The position numbers were made by a program, and so were the translations under genes. From Collinsella sp944321445 (GTDB lineage: Bacteria; Actinomycetota; Coriobacteriia; Coriobacteriales; Coriobacteriaceae), in assembly GCF_030371825.1 (NCBI RefSeq), contig NZ_JAUDDM010000001.1: 64,000 bases of DNA; one strand, 5' to 3'. Each line of letters opens with the position of its first letter. Within the stretch, counting starts at the first letter, position 1. The notes beneath the pieces are model-generated. The model worked only from the letters and a program-made list of their open reading frames with translations, was not told the DNA's origin and ran no database searches. Below, one piece after another: positions 19,433 through 27,397 of this stretch.

Positions 19433-20413
19433 TCACAAACGCTCAGCCACGCGAATCTTAGCGGACCGGGCCCGTGGGTTGCGTTCCACCTCATCGGCTT
19501 GCGCAACCAGCGGTTTGCGGGTTATGACCTTGAGCACCGGCACGTGCCCGCACACGCACACCGGAATGTCCGGTGGGCAGATGCACCCCTGGCTCTGCTC
19601 TTGGAAGACGTGCTTCACGATGCGGTCCTCGAGCGAATGGTACGAGATGACGCAGATGCGTCCTCCCGGATTCACCCAGCGCACCGCCGCTTCGAGTCCC
19701 CGCTCGAGCACATCGAGTTCGTGGTTGACCTCGATGCGGATCGCCTGGAAGCTCTTGCGCGCCGGGTGGCCTCCGTGGCGGCGCGCCGCGGCGGGGATGC
19801 CCGCCTTGACCGCTTCCACCAAGTCCCCCGTCGTGCGAAGAGGAGCGTCTTCGCGCCGCCGCACGATTTGGCGTGCGATCTGATTCGCGAACTTCTCCTC
19901 CCCGTACACGCGTAGAATCCGGGCGAGGTCTGCTTCGTTATAGGTGTTGACGACCTCAGCTGCGTTTAGGGTGTTTTTACCCGGATCCATCCGCATATCA
20001 AGTGGAGCGTCCTCGTGGTACGAGAAGCCCCTTCCAGGGATATCGAGCTGCGGGCTCGAGACGCCCAGGTCGAACAGGAAGCCGTCCACGCCGGGCACCT
20101 GCGCTGAGCACAGGAGCTCGTCCAAGTCGCCGAAGTTCCCCTTCAGGAGCTTGCGGGGCGTGTCGGGCGCCTCGACGTCCAGGCGCTTATGCGCCGCCGC
20201 GAGGGCCATGTCGTCCTGGTCGATGCCGATCAGAAGGCCCGTCTTCCCCACTGCGGCGGCCAGCTTCACAGAGTGGCCAGCGCCGCCCAGGGTGCAATCG
20301 CACACGACGGATCCCTCGGAAAGATCGAGCTGCTCAAGCACTTCGTTGAGCATGACAGGTTCATGCCGGTATTCGGTGGTCAGTGTTCCCGCGGCCATAT
20401 CCGTGCATCCCAT
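19433..20413 (-). CDS. rsmH: 16S rRNA m4C1402 methyltransferase RsmH (MraW)
   Basis: The 326-residue enzyme methylates N4 of C1402 in 16S rRNA. It carries HEPVMLNEVLEQL at the N-terminus, the SAM-binding DCTLGGAGHS, GIDQDD, FDLGVSSPQLD, DMRMD, and the family segment ISYHSLEDRIVKHVF. A Cys cluster (GCICPPDIPVCVCGH) near the end is common in the family. It lies 8 nt after mraZ, the standard opening of dcw clusters. Confidence 0.97.
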   Translation of the reverse strand: MGCTDMAAGTLTTEYRHEPVMLNEVLEQLDLSEGSVVCDCTLGGAGHSVKLAAAVGKTGLLIGIDQDDMALAAAHKRLDVEAPDTPRKLLKGNFGDLDELLCSAQVPGVDGFLFDLGVSSPQLDIPGRGFSYHEDAPLDMRMDPGKNTLNAAEVVNTYNEADLARILRVYGEEKFANQIARQIVRRREDAPLRTTGDLVEAVKAGIPAAARRHGGHPARKSFQAIRIEVNHELDVLERGLEAAVRWVNPGGRICVISYHSLEDRIVKHVFQEQSQGCICPPDIPVCVCGHVPVLKVITRKPLVAQADEVERNPRARSAKIRVAERL

Positions 20414-20421
20414 GAGTACCC

Positions 20422-20853
20422 CTAACTGAAGAACAGGTCCATAAGCTCGTCCTCGGCCTCGGTCTGCATCTGGTTCCAGGTCTCGCGATCCCAGATCTCC
20501 AGGTGATCGGTGTTGCCGACAACCGTGACCTCGCGCTCGAGATGCTTCTTGGAACGGAAGCTCTCGGGCAGGGCGATGCGGTTGGCGGAGTCGATCTCCG
20601 CCGGCGTCGCCATCGAGTTGAGCAAGCGCATGAGCTTCTGATCTTTCGGGTTACGACGATCGAAGCCACGGTCCTGCTTCTCAAACAGGCTCATGACCCA
20701 TGCCTCGTACTGGTCCTCGGGGAACACGTACACGGCCTCGACATCGGGGGCGGGCAGGATGCGGACACGGCTCGAAAGATCCTCGCGAAGGGCTGCGGGC
20801 AGAGAGAGACGACCTTTTGCGTCGAGATTGCGCTCGAACGATCCCGTCAGCAT
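20422..20853 (-). CDS. mraZ: Transcriptional regulator MraZ
   Basis: The 143-residue protein has two MraZ/AbrB-like halves; the first begins MLTGSFERNLDAKGRLSLPA and the second is near ANRIALPESFRSKKHLE, both containing the DxKGR/SLPA-type core in whole or part. MraZ represses its own promoter and so tunes the dcw cluster. The start at 20853 was chosen from the conserved N-terminus, with AGGAGG 11 nt upstream; the longer frame is not supported. Matching TGGG boxes lie upstream. Confidence 0.96.
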   Translation of the reverse strand: MLTGSFERNLDAKGRLSLPAALREDLSSRVRILPAPDVEAVYVFPEDQYEAWVMSLFEKQDRGFDRRNPKDQKLMRLLNSMATPAEIDSANRIALPESFRSKKHLEREVTVVGNTDHLEIWDRETWNQMQTEAEDELMDLFFS

Positions 20854-20927
20854 CACTGCTGCACCCCTCCTCTCGGCTACTCGGTGGGCGTGTTCGCGGG
20901 GAGCCACCCCGCTTGTCGACGGTTTTA

Positions 20928-20956
20928 ATCTTATGGGCAGTGCCCCCTTTTCGCAA
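20928..20956 (-). promoter_or_regulatory. Promoter of the mraZ-led dcw cluster
   Basis: On the minus strand TTGCGA (20956-20951) and TAAGAT (20933-20928) are spaced by 17 nt, a good sigma-A-type promoter about 75 nt before the mraZ ATG. A small GCGGGG/CCCCGC hairpin (20896-20912) lies in the leader. Confidence 0.65.
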
Positions 20957-20964
20957 CATTTTTT

Positions 20965-20998
20965 CCCACTTTCTCCCCCACCGGTTCCCACCGACCCA
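20965..20998 (-). promoter_or_regulatory. MraZ operator: four TGGG boxes
   Basis: Read on the minus strand, TGGG occurs four times (20998-20995, 20990-20987, 20980-20977, 20968-20965) just upstream of the -35 box. MraZ is known to bind three or more TGGGN repeats about 10 nt apart. Here the spacings are 8, 10 and 12 nt, so the match is close but not exact. Confidence 0.65.
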
Positions 20999-21383
20999 CT
21001 AACGTAGCGCTGGTTCAATCTCGCGTTGGAAACGCGAACACAAGATGTAGTGTTTTTTGCTCGCTTGACCACCACCGGTCGAGAGACAGGGTGGAAAGTC
21101 TAACGTTCAAGCTGAGGTTGAATTGATTTCTACGCACCCGCACCGGTTTGTGACGAATCAAAGAATCCGCAGGTAGATACGGTGGGAGAAAATGGGAGAC
21201 ATCTGAGCTGGGCTTTTTGGTGCGCCGCAACGCACGCGCCCCACCGCTGAGCGATGGGGCGAACATACGTACACAACATATAGTGCTGTATTGGTTCAAT
21301 TGAGGCTTGAAACCGCGCCGCGAACGGCGCCAGCTGCCGGGATCCCGCCACTGCACCCGTGAACGAACAGCCGCATATGCAGA
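20999..21383. other. Non-coding stretch upstream of mraZ
   Basis: No convincing gene is seen in this 385-nt part of the mraZ-xerD gap. It holds a strong hairpin (21238-21262), a copy of the AATCCGCAGGTAGA motif (21164-21177) and two diverged copies of a GGTTCAAT-containing segment (about 21012-21050 and 21293-21330). Open frames here have no ribosome site and no recognisable domain. Confidence 0.4.
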
Positions 21384-21478
21384 GGGGGTCGGAAGTTTCC
21401 ACTTGCCGTTTCGTTCACTAACTAGGGCAAAATCAGCCAGTTAGTGAACGAAACGGCAAGTGGAAACTTCCGACCCCC
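21384..21478. repeat. Large inverted repeat, 40-bp perfect arms
   Basis: Bases 21384-21423 and 21439-21478 are exact reverse complements, separated by 15 nt. The arms contain GGTCGGAAGTTTCCACTTGC. It lies 38 nt past the xerD-like stop and could act as its terminator, but the size and perfection suggest a recently arrived or actively corrected repeat element. Confidence 0.9.
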
Positions 21479-21516
21479 TGTGTACGAATGACCTGCGCGC
21501 TGAAAGACCATGCGCC

Positions 21517-22467
21517 CTATGCGCGCGGGTGGGCGGAAAGATAGACCTCGCGCAGCTGGGTGCGATCGATGTGGGTGTAAATCTGCGTGGTCGAAATGCT
21601 CGCGTGGCCCAAGATCTCCTGCAAAACACGCAAGTCGGCTCCGCCGGCGAGCATATGCGTAGCGAATGAGTGACGCAGCGTGTGCGGATGCAGGCCCTCG
21701 ATTCCCACAAACCTGCCGTAGCGTTCCACGATCGTGTGCACCGACTGCCGCGAAATTCGACCGCCGCGCACGTTAAGGAAGACCGCAGACGTGGCACCGC
21801 GGCGCGCATGGGACGCCAGCGCGGAACGCGCATCGGCAAGGTATTCTGTCAGCGCGCGCAGAGCAGCCCCGGTGATGGGCGCGAGGCGCTCTTTGGACCC
21901 CTTGCCGCGCACGCGCAGAAACTCGTCGTCAAGATACAGGTCATCCACGTCCAGGCCGCACAGCTCGCTTGCGCGCAAGCCGCACCCATAGAGCACCTCG
22001 AGCATCGCATGGTCGCGCACACCTGCATCGGTCGGCGGGAACGGCTGCTCTAGCAGAGCGGATGCCTGGTCGATGCTCAGACAGTCGGGCAGGCGGTCAT
22101 CTGCGCGCGTAAAGCGCACGGCCGAGGTGGGATGCGCCTCGGTCTGCCCTTCGCGCACCAAGAAGCGATGCATGCCCTTGACGGCAGACAGGCGACGGTT
22201 GATGGAGGAAGAGGCGTACCCGGCCTCGCGCTGGGCTGCGACGAAGTCCTCGACGTCGCCGCGCGTGACCGCCTCGGGCTCCTCGATCCCCTTATCGCGA
22301 AGGAACACAAGGTAGGCGCCAAGATCGCGCCGGTACGCGTCGAGCGTGTTGCGCGAAAGCCCGCGCTCGACCGCCAGGTGCTCCAGATACTCCTCGCAAC
22401 CGCGCTCGATCGCCGTGTGCGGCACGCGATCCCCGCCGCCCATCTGTTCCGTCGCCCGTGCCGCCAT
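21517..22467 (-). CDS. xerD: Xer-type tyrosine recombinase
   Basis: The 316-residue protein has an N-terminal SAM-like core-binding domain (about 18-110) and a catalytic domain with all six expected residues: Arg165 (GLRASEL), Lys189, His262 and Arg265 (HTLRHSF), His288 (LGHAS) and Tyr297 (TTQIYTH). XerC/XerD resolve chromosome dimers at dif. XerD is favoured by overall length and a chromosomal housekeeping context, but XerC cannot be excluded. The ATG lies 1 nt after the pyrG stop. No dif site was recognised nearby. Confidence 0.9.
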   Translation of the reverse strand: MAARATEQMGGGDRVPHTAIERGCEEYLEHLAVERGLSRNTLDAYRRDLGAYLVFLRDKGIEEPEAVTRGDVEDFVAAQREAGYASSSINRRLSAVKGMHRFLVREGQTEAHPTSAVRFTRADDRLPDCLSIDQASALLEQPFPPTDAGVRDHAMLEVLYGCGLRASELCGLDVDDLYLDDEFLRVRGKGSKERLAPITGAALRALTEYLADARSALASHARRGATSAVFLNVRGGRISRQSVHTIVERYGRFVGIEGLHPHTLRHSFATHMLAGGADLRVLQEILGHASISTTQIYTHIDRTQLREVYLSAHPRA

Positions 22468-22468
22468 G

Positions 22469-24130
22469 CTAGCGATTCTGGGGATTGATGGGGTTCACGT
22501 CCAAACGGCCGATCCCCTCGTGTCTTGCGATCGATGCGCGCACGAACTCGCGGAACAGCGGCTGCGGCTTGGTGGGACGGCTCTTGAACTCAGGATGCGC
22601 CTGCGTGGCGACGAACCACGGATGCACCTCGCGCGGAAGCTCGACCATCTCGACCAAACTGTCATCGGGGCTCACGCCCGAGATGACGAGCCCTGCGCGC
22701 TCGAGCTCATCACGATACGCGTTGTTGAACTCATAGCGATGGCGATGCCGCTCGTACACGAGCCCCTCGTCGTAGGCCTCGCGCGCAAGGGAACCCTCTG
22801 CCAGCTTGCAAGGGTAGGCGCCCAGGCGCATGGTGCCGCCCTTCTCCGTCACATCCTCCTGGGAATCCATGAGGCCGATGACCGAATAGGGGCCGTCCGG
22901 ATCGAACTCCGAGGAGCTCGCGCCCGCGAGCCCGGCGACGTCGCGGGCGAACTCGCACACCGCAACCTGCATGCCCAAGCACAGGCCAAGATACGGCACG
23001 TTGTGCTCGCGGGCATAGCGCGCCGCGCAGATCTTTCCGTCAAACGCGCGCTTGCCAAAACCGCCGGGCACCAGAATGCCCGAAGCCGCGCCCAGCACCT
23101 CATCCACATTGCCCTCATCCAGGCTCTCGCCATCAACGAGCTGCACGTCCACATGACGGTCGAAGAAGATGCCGGCGTGGTGCAATGCCTCGATGACCGA
23201 CAGGTACGCATCGGGCAGCTGGGTGTACTTGCCCACGACGCATACTTTCACGCGGTCGGCGTGGCGGTTGGCGTGGTCCTGCTTATCCAAGAAGGCATAC
23301 CAGTCCTCCATATGGCGCTCGCGAGGGTCGAGCCCCAGGCGCTCGCACACGCGCAGGTCGAAGTCCTGGTCGGCCAGCAGGCGGGGCACGTCGTAGATGG
23401 AAGCGCAGTCTTCGTTGGTGAACACGCAATCCACGTCGACATCGGTGAAGCTCGCAATTTTGGCGCGGATGGAGTCATCAATCGCGTGATCGCTGCGCAG
23501 CACAATGATGTCGGGCTGGATGCCGAAGCTGCGGAGCTCCTTCACGGAGTGCTGCGTGGGCTTGGTCTTGACCTCGTGGGCCGCCGCGATGTAGGGCACG
23601 AGGCTCACATGGATGTAGCACACGTTTTCCGGGCCGGCGTCCTTCTTATACTGACGGATGGCCTCCACGAAGGGCTGGCTTTCGATATCGCCGATGGTGC
23701 CTCCGAGCTCGGTGATGACCACGTCGGCACCCGTCTGCTCCTCGATGCGGCGGAACTTGTCCTTGATGGCGTTCGTCACGTGCGGAATCACCTGGACGGT
23801 ACCGCCCAGAAAGTCGCCGCGGCGCTCGCGGGCGATAAGGCTCTGATAGATGGCGCCGGTGGTGAAATTGGAGTTGCGCGTGAGGTTCTCGTCGATGAAG
23901 CGCTCGTAGTGCCCCAGATCGAGATCGGACTCGTAACCGTCCTCCGTGACGAACACCTCGCCGTGCTGGAAGGGGCTCATGGTGCCCGGGTCGACGTTGA
24001 GATAGGGGTCGGCCTTCTGCATGGTCACCTTGTAGCCGCGGCTTTTCAGCAGCCGGCCGAGAGAGGCCGCCGTGATGCCCTTTCCAAGAGACGAAACGAC
24101 GCCGCCGGTGACGAAAATATGCTTTGTCAT
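22469..24130 (-). CDS. pyrG: CTP synthase PyrG
   Basis: The 553-residue enzyme makes CTP from UTP, ATP and glutamine. The synthetase half begins MTKHIFVTGGVVSSLGKGI; the C-terminal class I glutamine amidotransferase half has the nucleophile region YLGLCLGMQVAV and a late His/Glu pair (QAHPEFKSRP). The ATG at 24130 is set by the conserved N-terminus; an upstream frame to 24184 runs through a TACAAT box (24188-24183) that may be the -10 element. It forms an operon with the xerD-like gene. Confidence 0.98.
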   Translation of the reverse strand: MTKHIFVTGGVVSSLGKGITAASLGRLLKSRGYKVTMQKADPYLNVDPGTMSPFQHGEVFVTEDGYESDLDLGHYERFIDENLTRNSNFTTGAIYQSLIARERRGDFLGGTVQVIPHVTNAIKDKFRRIEEQTGADVVITELGGTIGDIESQPFVEAIRQYKKDAGPENVCYIHVSLVPYIAAAHEVKTKPTQHSVKELRSFGIQPDIIVLRSDHAIDDSIRAKIASFTDVDVDCVFTNEDCASIYDVPRLLADQDFDLRVCERLGLDPRERHMEDWYAFLDKQDHANRHADRVKVCVVGKYTQLPDAYLSVIEALHHAGIFFDRHVDVQLVDGESLDEGNVDEVLGAASGILVPGGFGKRAFDGKICAARYAREHNVPYLGLCLGMQVAVCEFARDVAGLAGASSSEFDPDGPYSVIGLMDSQEDVTEKGGTMRLGAYPCKLAEGSLAREAYDEGLVYERHRHRYEFNNAYRDELERAGLVISGVSPDDSLVEMVELPREVHPWFVATQAHPEFKSRPTKPQPLFREFVRASIARHEGIGRLDVNPINPQNR

Positions 24131-24266
24131 TATGTTGTACCTGCGCTTTCCCGTTGAAGTCCTGTAGTCTTCACGGGTCTTCATTGTACAACTCGGCGCG
24201 CGCCCGGCCGTCGCGTCTTATTCTCGTAACAATCCGAAAAACTCGAACCCGCCTCATACACAAAAC

Positions 24267-24297
24267 GGGGCGAACGGGAAGACTCCCCGCTCGCCCC
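24267..24297 (-). terminator. Rho-independent terminator after the DUF1846 gene
   Basis: Twelve-nt arms (24267-24278, 24286-24297) with one wobble are followed on the minus strand by GTTTTGTG. It separates the DUF1846 gene from pyrG. Confidence 0.8.
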
Positions 24298-24322
24298 GCA
24301 TACGCGTCGCTAGCCGATGCGC

Positions 24323-25804
24323 TTACTTGTGATACATGCCGCTGCGCTCGTACTTGGGCTCGCAGCACACGTTGATGCCGAGCTTGCGCAGCAGGTCCTC
24401 GTCGGTCGAGGAGATGATGACCGAGAAGAACGCGTCGCAGCCGCGCAGCTTCTTCAGGCCCTCGAGCACGCGGGCCGCCACCTCGCTCGTCGCGCTCGTG
24501 ATGGACAAGGCGATGAGCGTCTCGTCGGGGTGCAGGCGCGGGTTGACGCTGCCCAGATGGTGCGTCTTCAGGCGCTGGATGGGCTCGATCGCGTCGTCGC
24601 TGATGACCTCGAGCTCCATGTCCACACCGGTCACGGCCTTAAGCGCGTTCATGAGCAGCGAGCTCGCGGCGCCCAGGCGCGTGGAGGTCTTGCCGGTGAC
24701 GACCGAGCCGTCGGGCATGACCATGGCGCCGGCCGGCGAACCGGTGGTCTCCTCCTTCAGCAGCGCGGCGGAGCGCGCCGGCGAGTAGTCCTTGGTCACG
24801 CCGGCCTTCTTCATGATGCTCTTCAGGCGCGCGACCTGCTCGGCGCCAGCGCCGGTGCGCTTGACCTGCTCGGCGGCCGTGAAGTAGCGGCGCACGATCT
24901 CCATCTTGGCCGCCTCGCGGCACGCGTCGTCGTCCACGATGGCATAGCCTGCCATGTTGACGCCCATATCGGTGGGGCTCTGGTAGGGGCTCTCCCCCAT
25001 GATCTTCTCCATCATGGCCTTGAGCACCGGGAAGGCCTCGACGTCGCGGTTGTAGTTGACCGTCGTCTTGCCGTAAGCCTCCAGATGGAACGGGTCGATG
25101 ATGTTGGAGTCGTCCAAATCGACCGTGGCCGCCTCGTAGGCGATGTTCACCGGATGGGACAGCGGCAGGTTCCAGATGGGGAACGTCTCGAATTTGGCGT
25201 AGCCCGCGTTCACGCCGCGCTTGTGCTCGTGGTAGAGCTGCGACAGGCAGGTCGCCAGCTTGCCCGAGCCGGGGCCGGGGGCGGTCACGACCACGAGCGG
25301 ACGGGTCGTGACAATGTAGTCGTTCTTGCCGTAGCCCTCGTCGGACACGATGACGTCGATGTCGTGCGGGTACCCCTCGATAGGATAGTGCAGGTAGCAG
25401 GTGATGCCCAGATCCTCAAGGCGGCGGCGGAAGACATCGGCCGCACCCTGGCCGGCGTACTGGGTGAGCACCACCGAGCTCACCAAGAAGCCCTGGCTGC
25501 GGAAGATGTCGGTGAGGCGCAGCACGTCCTCGTCGTAAGTGATGCCCAGGTCGCTGCGGGCGCGGTTCTTCTCGATGTCGCCGGCGTTGATGGCGATGAC
25601 GATCTCGACCTCGTCGGAGAGGCTCTTGAGCATGCGGAACTTGCTGTCGGGCTCGAAGCCGGGCAGCACGCGGCTCGCATGGTAGTCGTCGAACAGCTTG
25701 CCGCCGAACTCCAGGTACAGCTTGCCGCCGAACTGGGCGATACGCTCCTTGATGTGTTCCGCTTGCAGGCTGATGTACTTATCGTTATCGAATCCCTGGC
25801 GCAT
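24323..25804 (-). CDS. DUF1846-family conserved protein
   Basis: The 493-residue protein resembles the DUF1846 family of Gram-positive bacteria, beginning MRQGFDNDKYISLQAEHI and carrying a glycine-rich VVVTAPGPGSGKLATCLSQLYHEH segment (P-loop-like). The biochemical role of the family is not settled. The ATG at 25804 has GGAGGGAGC upstream. It stands alone between pyrG and argF, with a terminator after it and a 480-nt non-coding gap before it. Confidence 0.85.
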   Translation of the reverse strand: MRQGFDNDKYISLQAEHIKERIAQFGGKLYLEFGGKLFDDYHASRVLPGFEPDSKFRMLKSLSDEVEIVIAINAGDIEKNRARSDLGITYDEDVLRLTDIFRSQGFLVSSVVLTQYAGQGAADVFRRRLEDLGITCYLHYPIEGYPHDIDVIVSDEGYGKNDYIVTTRPLVVVTAPGPGSGKLATCLSQLYHEHKRGVNAGYAKFETFPIWNLPLSHPVNIAYEAATVDLDDSNIIDPFHLEAYGKTTVNYNRDVEAFPVLKAMMEKIMGESPYQSPTDMGVNMAGYAIVDDDACREAAKMEIVRRYFTAAEQVKRTGAGAEQVARLKSIMKKAGVTKDYSPARSAALLKEETTGSPAGAMVMPDGSVVTGKTSTRLGAASSLLMNALKAVTGVDMELEVISDDAIEPIQRLKTHHLGSVNPRLHPDETLIALSITSATSEVAARVLEGLKKLRGCDAFFSVIISSTDEDLLRKLGINVCCEPKYERSGMYHK

Positions 25805-26027
25805 GGACAAAAGCTCCCTCCGACGGCGATGATTGCGGTTGCAGCGCCGTCCGCGGCGCGGACGAACCGCACTAGTATAGTCGAGCCGCGGCGCACGGAC
25901 CCGCGCACCGCGGCGATTCAAGCCGACGAACACATGCGTTCCGGCAGCCTGCATATCGCTTCGTTGTTTCCGCAGGTTTCCAAAAGATCCGTGCATAAAA
26001 ATCGCGCCGTAACGCGCCTGAGCATTT

Positions 26028-26179
26028 CACCGAATCCGTTCGGGACGAAATATCGGTGTCTTTTGCCCATAGGGCGCATACCCCTCATCATTCCCGCAGG
26101 ATTCAACTGCGGCGTTTCTAAAGGGTATTTCCCGCGTGGGCGACTGACACCGAAATTTCGTCCCGAACATCATTCGGTG
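26028..26179. repeat. Long interrupted inverted repeat (MITE-like or structured RNA)
   Basis: Inner arms 26038-26060 and 26146-26168 pair over 23 nt with one mismatch; outer arms 26028-26035 and 26172-26179 pair over 8 nt. The loop of about 85 nt holds a smaller hairpin (CCGCAG/CTGCGG). It lies in the 480-nt gap between DUF1846 and argF, where no gene is seen. It may be a small non-autonomous element or a structured RNA. Confidence 0.75.
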
Positions 26180-26228
26180 GGCTATACATGCCGCACATCG
26201 CCGACTCGCAGCCGACTCACGCACATAA

Positions 26229-26254
26229 TCGGGCCCGCGCATGCGCGGGCCCGA
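26229..26254 (-). terminator. Hairpin after argF
   Basis: A perfect 24-nt GC palindrome (26230-26253) lies about 30 nt past the argF stop. The minus-strand tail ATTATG is only weakly T-rich, so termination efficiency is uncertain. Confidence 0.6.
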
Positions 26255-26284
26255 AGCGAACGATCATCGGTTGTAGTTTGCCGC

Positions 26285-27280
26285 CTACTTCAGCGTGGCG
26301 TACATCACGGCCTTGATGGTGTGCATGCGGTTTTCCGCCTCGTCAAACACCTTGGACTGACGCGACTCGAAGACCTCGTCCGTGACCTCCATCTCCGTGA
26401 CGCCAAACTTCTCGGCGATCTGCGCGCCGATCGTCGTGTTGGTGTCATGGAAGCTGGGCAGGCAGTGCAGGAAGATCGCCGTGGGGTCGGCGAGCGCCAT
26501 GAGCTCCGAGGTCACACGGTAGGGCGCAAGCTCGCGCACGCGCTGCTCCCACACCTCGTCGGGCTCGCCCATCGAGACCCACACGTCGGTATAGATCACG
26601 TGCGCGCCGCGACACGCGGCCTCGGCATCGGTGGTAAGCGTGATGGTGCAGCCGTTTTCGGCCGCGATGGGCTCGCAGGCATCGATGACGTCGCGCGCGG
26701 GCATGCACGACTCCGGACCGCAGGCCACGAAGTTCATGCCGAGCTTGGCGCAGACGACCATGAGCGAACGCGCCACGTTGTTCTTCGCGTCTCCCATGAA
26801 CACGAGCGTCTTGCCCTTGATGTCGTAGTTGAAGTTCTCCTGGACCGTCAGGATGTCGGCAAGCATCTGGGTGGGATGCCACATGTCGGTGAGGCCGTTC
26901 CACACCGGCACGCCGGACTTCGCGGCAAGTTCCTCGACGTCTTCCTGGGCAAAGCCGCGGAACTCGATGCCGTCGAACATGCGGCCGAGCACGCGCGCGG
27001 TATCCTCGATGGACTCCTTTTTGCCCATCTGCGAGCTGCCGGGATCAAGATACGTCACGCCCATGCCCAGATCCATGGCGCCGACCTCGAACGCGCAGCG
27101 CGTGCGCGTGGAGGTCTTCTGGAACAGCAGGACGACGTTTTTGCCCTCGAGGTAGCGATGGGGCGTGCCCGTGCGCTTGAGGTCCTTGAAATTGCGGGAG
27201 AGGTCGAGCAGGTACTGGATCTCTTCCGTGGTGAAATCGAGCAGGCGCAGGAAGCTGCGGCCCGAGAGGTTGACGCCCAT
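26285..27280 (-). CDS. argF: Ornithine carbamoyltransferase (probably catabolic)
   Basis: The 331-residue enzyme interconverts ornithine plus carbamoyl phosphate and citrulline. It has the carbamoyl-phosphate motif STRTR (57-61), HPTQ (135-138) and HCLPSFHD (from 272). Lying 117 nt downstream of arginine deiminase (arcA), it most likely works as the second step of the ADI pathway (ArcB role), yielding ornithine and carbamoyl phosphate. No carbamate kinase or arginine/ornithine antiporter is in view. The ATG at 27280 has AAAGGA upstream. Confidence 0.95.
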   Translation of the reverse strand: MGVNLSGRSFLRLLDFTTEEIQYLLDLSRNFKDLKRTGTPHRYLEGKNVVLLFQKTSTRTRCAFEVGAMDLGMGVTYLDPGSSQMGKKESIEDTARVLGRMFDGIEFRGFAQEDVEELAAKSGVPVWNGLTDMWHPTQMLADILTVQENFNYDIKGKTLVFMGDAKNNVARSLMVVCAKLGMNFVACGPESCMPARDVIDACEPIAAENGCTITLTTDAEAACRGAHVIYTDVWVSMGEPDEVWEQRVRELAPYRVTSELMALADPTAIFLHCLPSFHDTNTTIGAQIAEKFGVTEMEVTDEVFESRQSKVFDEAENRMHTIKAVMYATLK

Positions 27281-27397
27281 AGCGTTCCTTTCTGTCATCG
27301 CGCCATCGAGCGCGGGCGAACATGCGGCAGATAGTATATGGTCGCGCAACGCTCGCCCATCCGGGCGCAGAATCGCCGCGCGAAACGGTGTCGTAAA

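Noticed and set aside
21015..21402. Two overlapping minus-strand frames (113 and 90 residues) upstream of mraZ
   Set aside because: No ribosome site or recognisable family; they run through hairpins and the large inverted repeat.
26000..26010. TGCATAAAAAT as an ARG box near argF
   Set aside because: Only one half-site is present and it lies upstream of the DUF1846 gene, past the end of argF.
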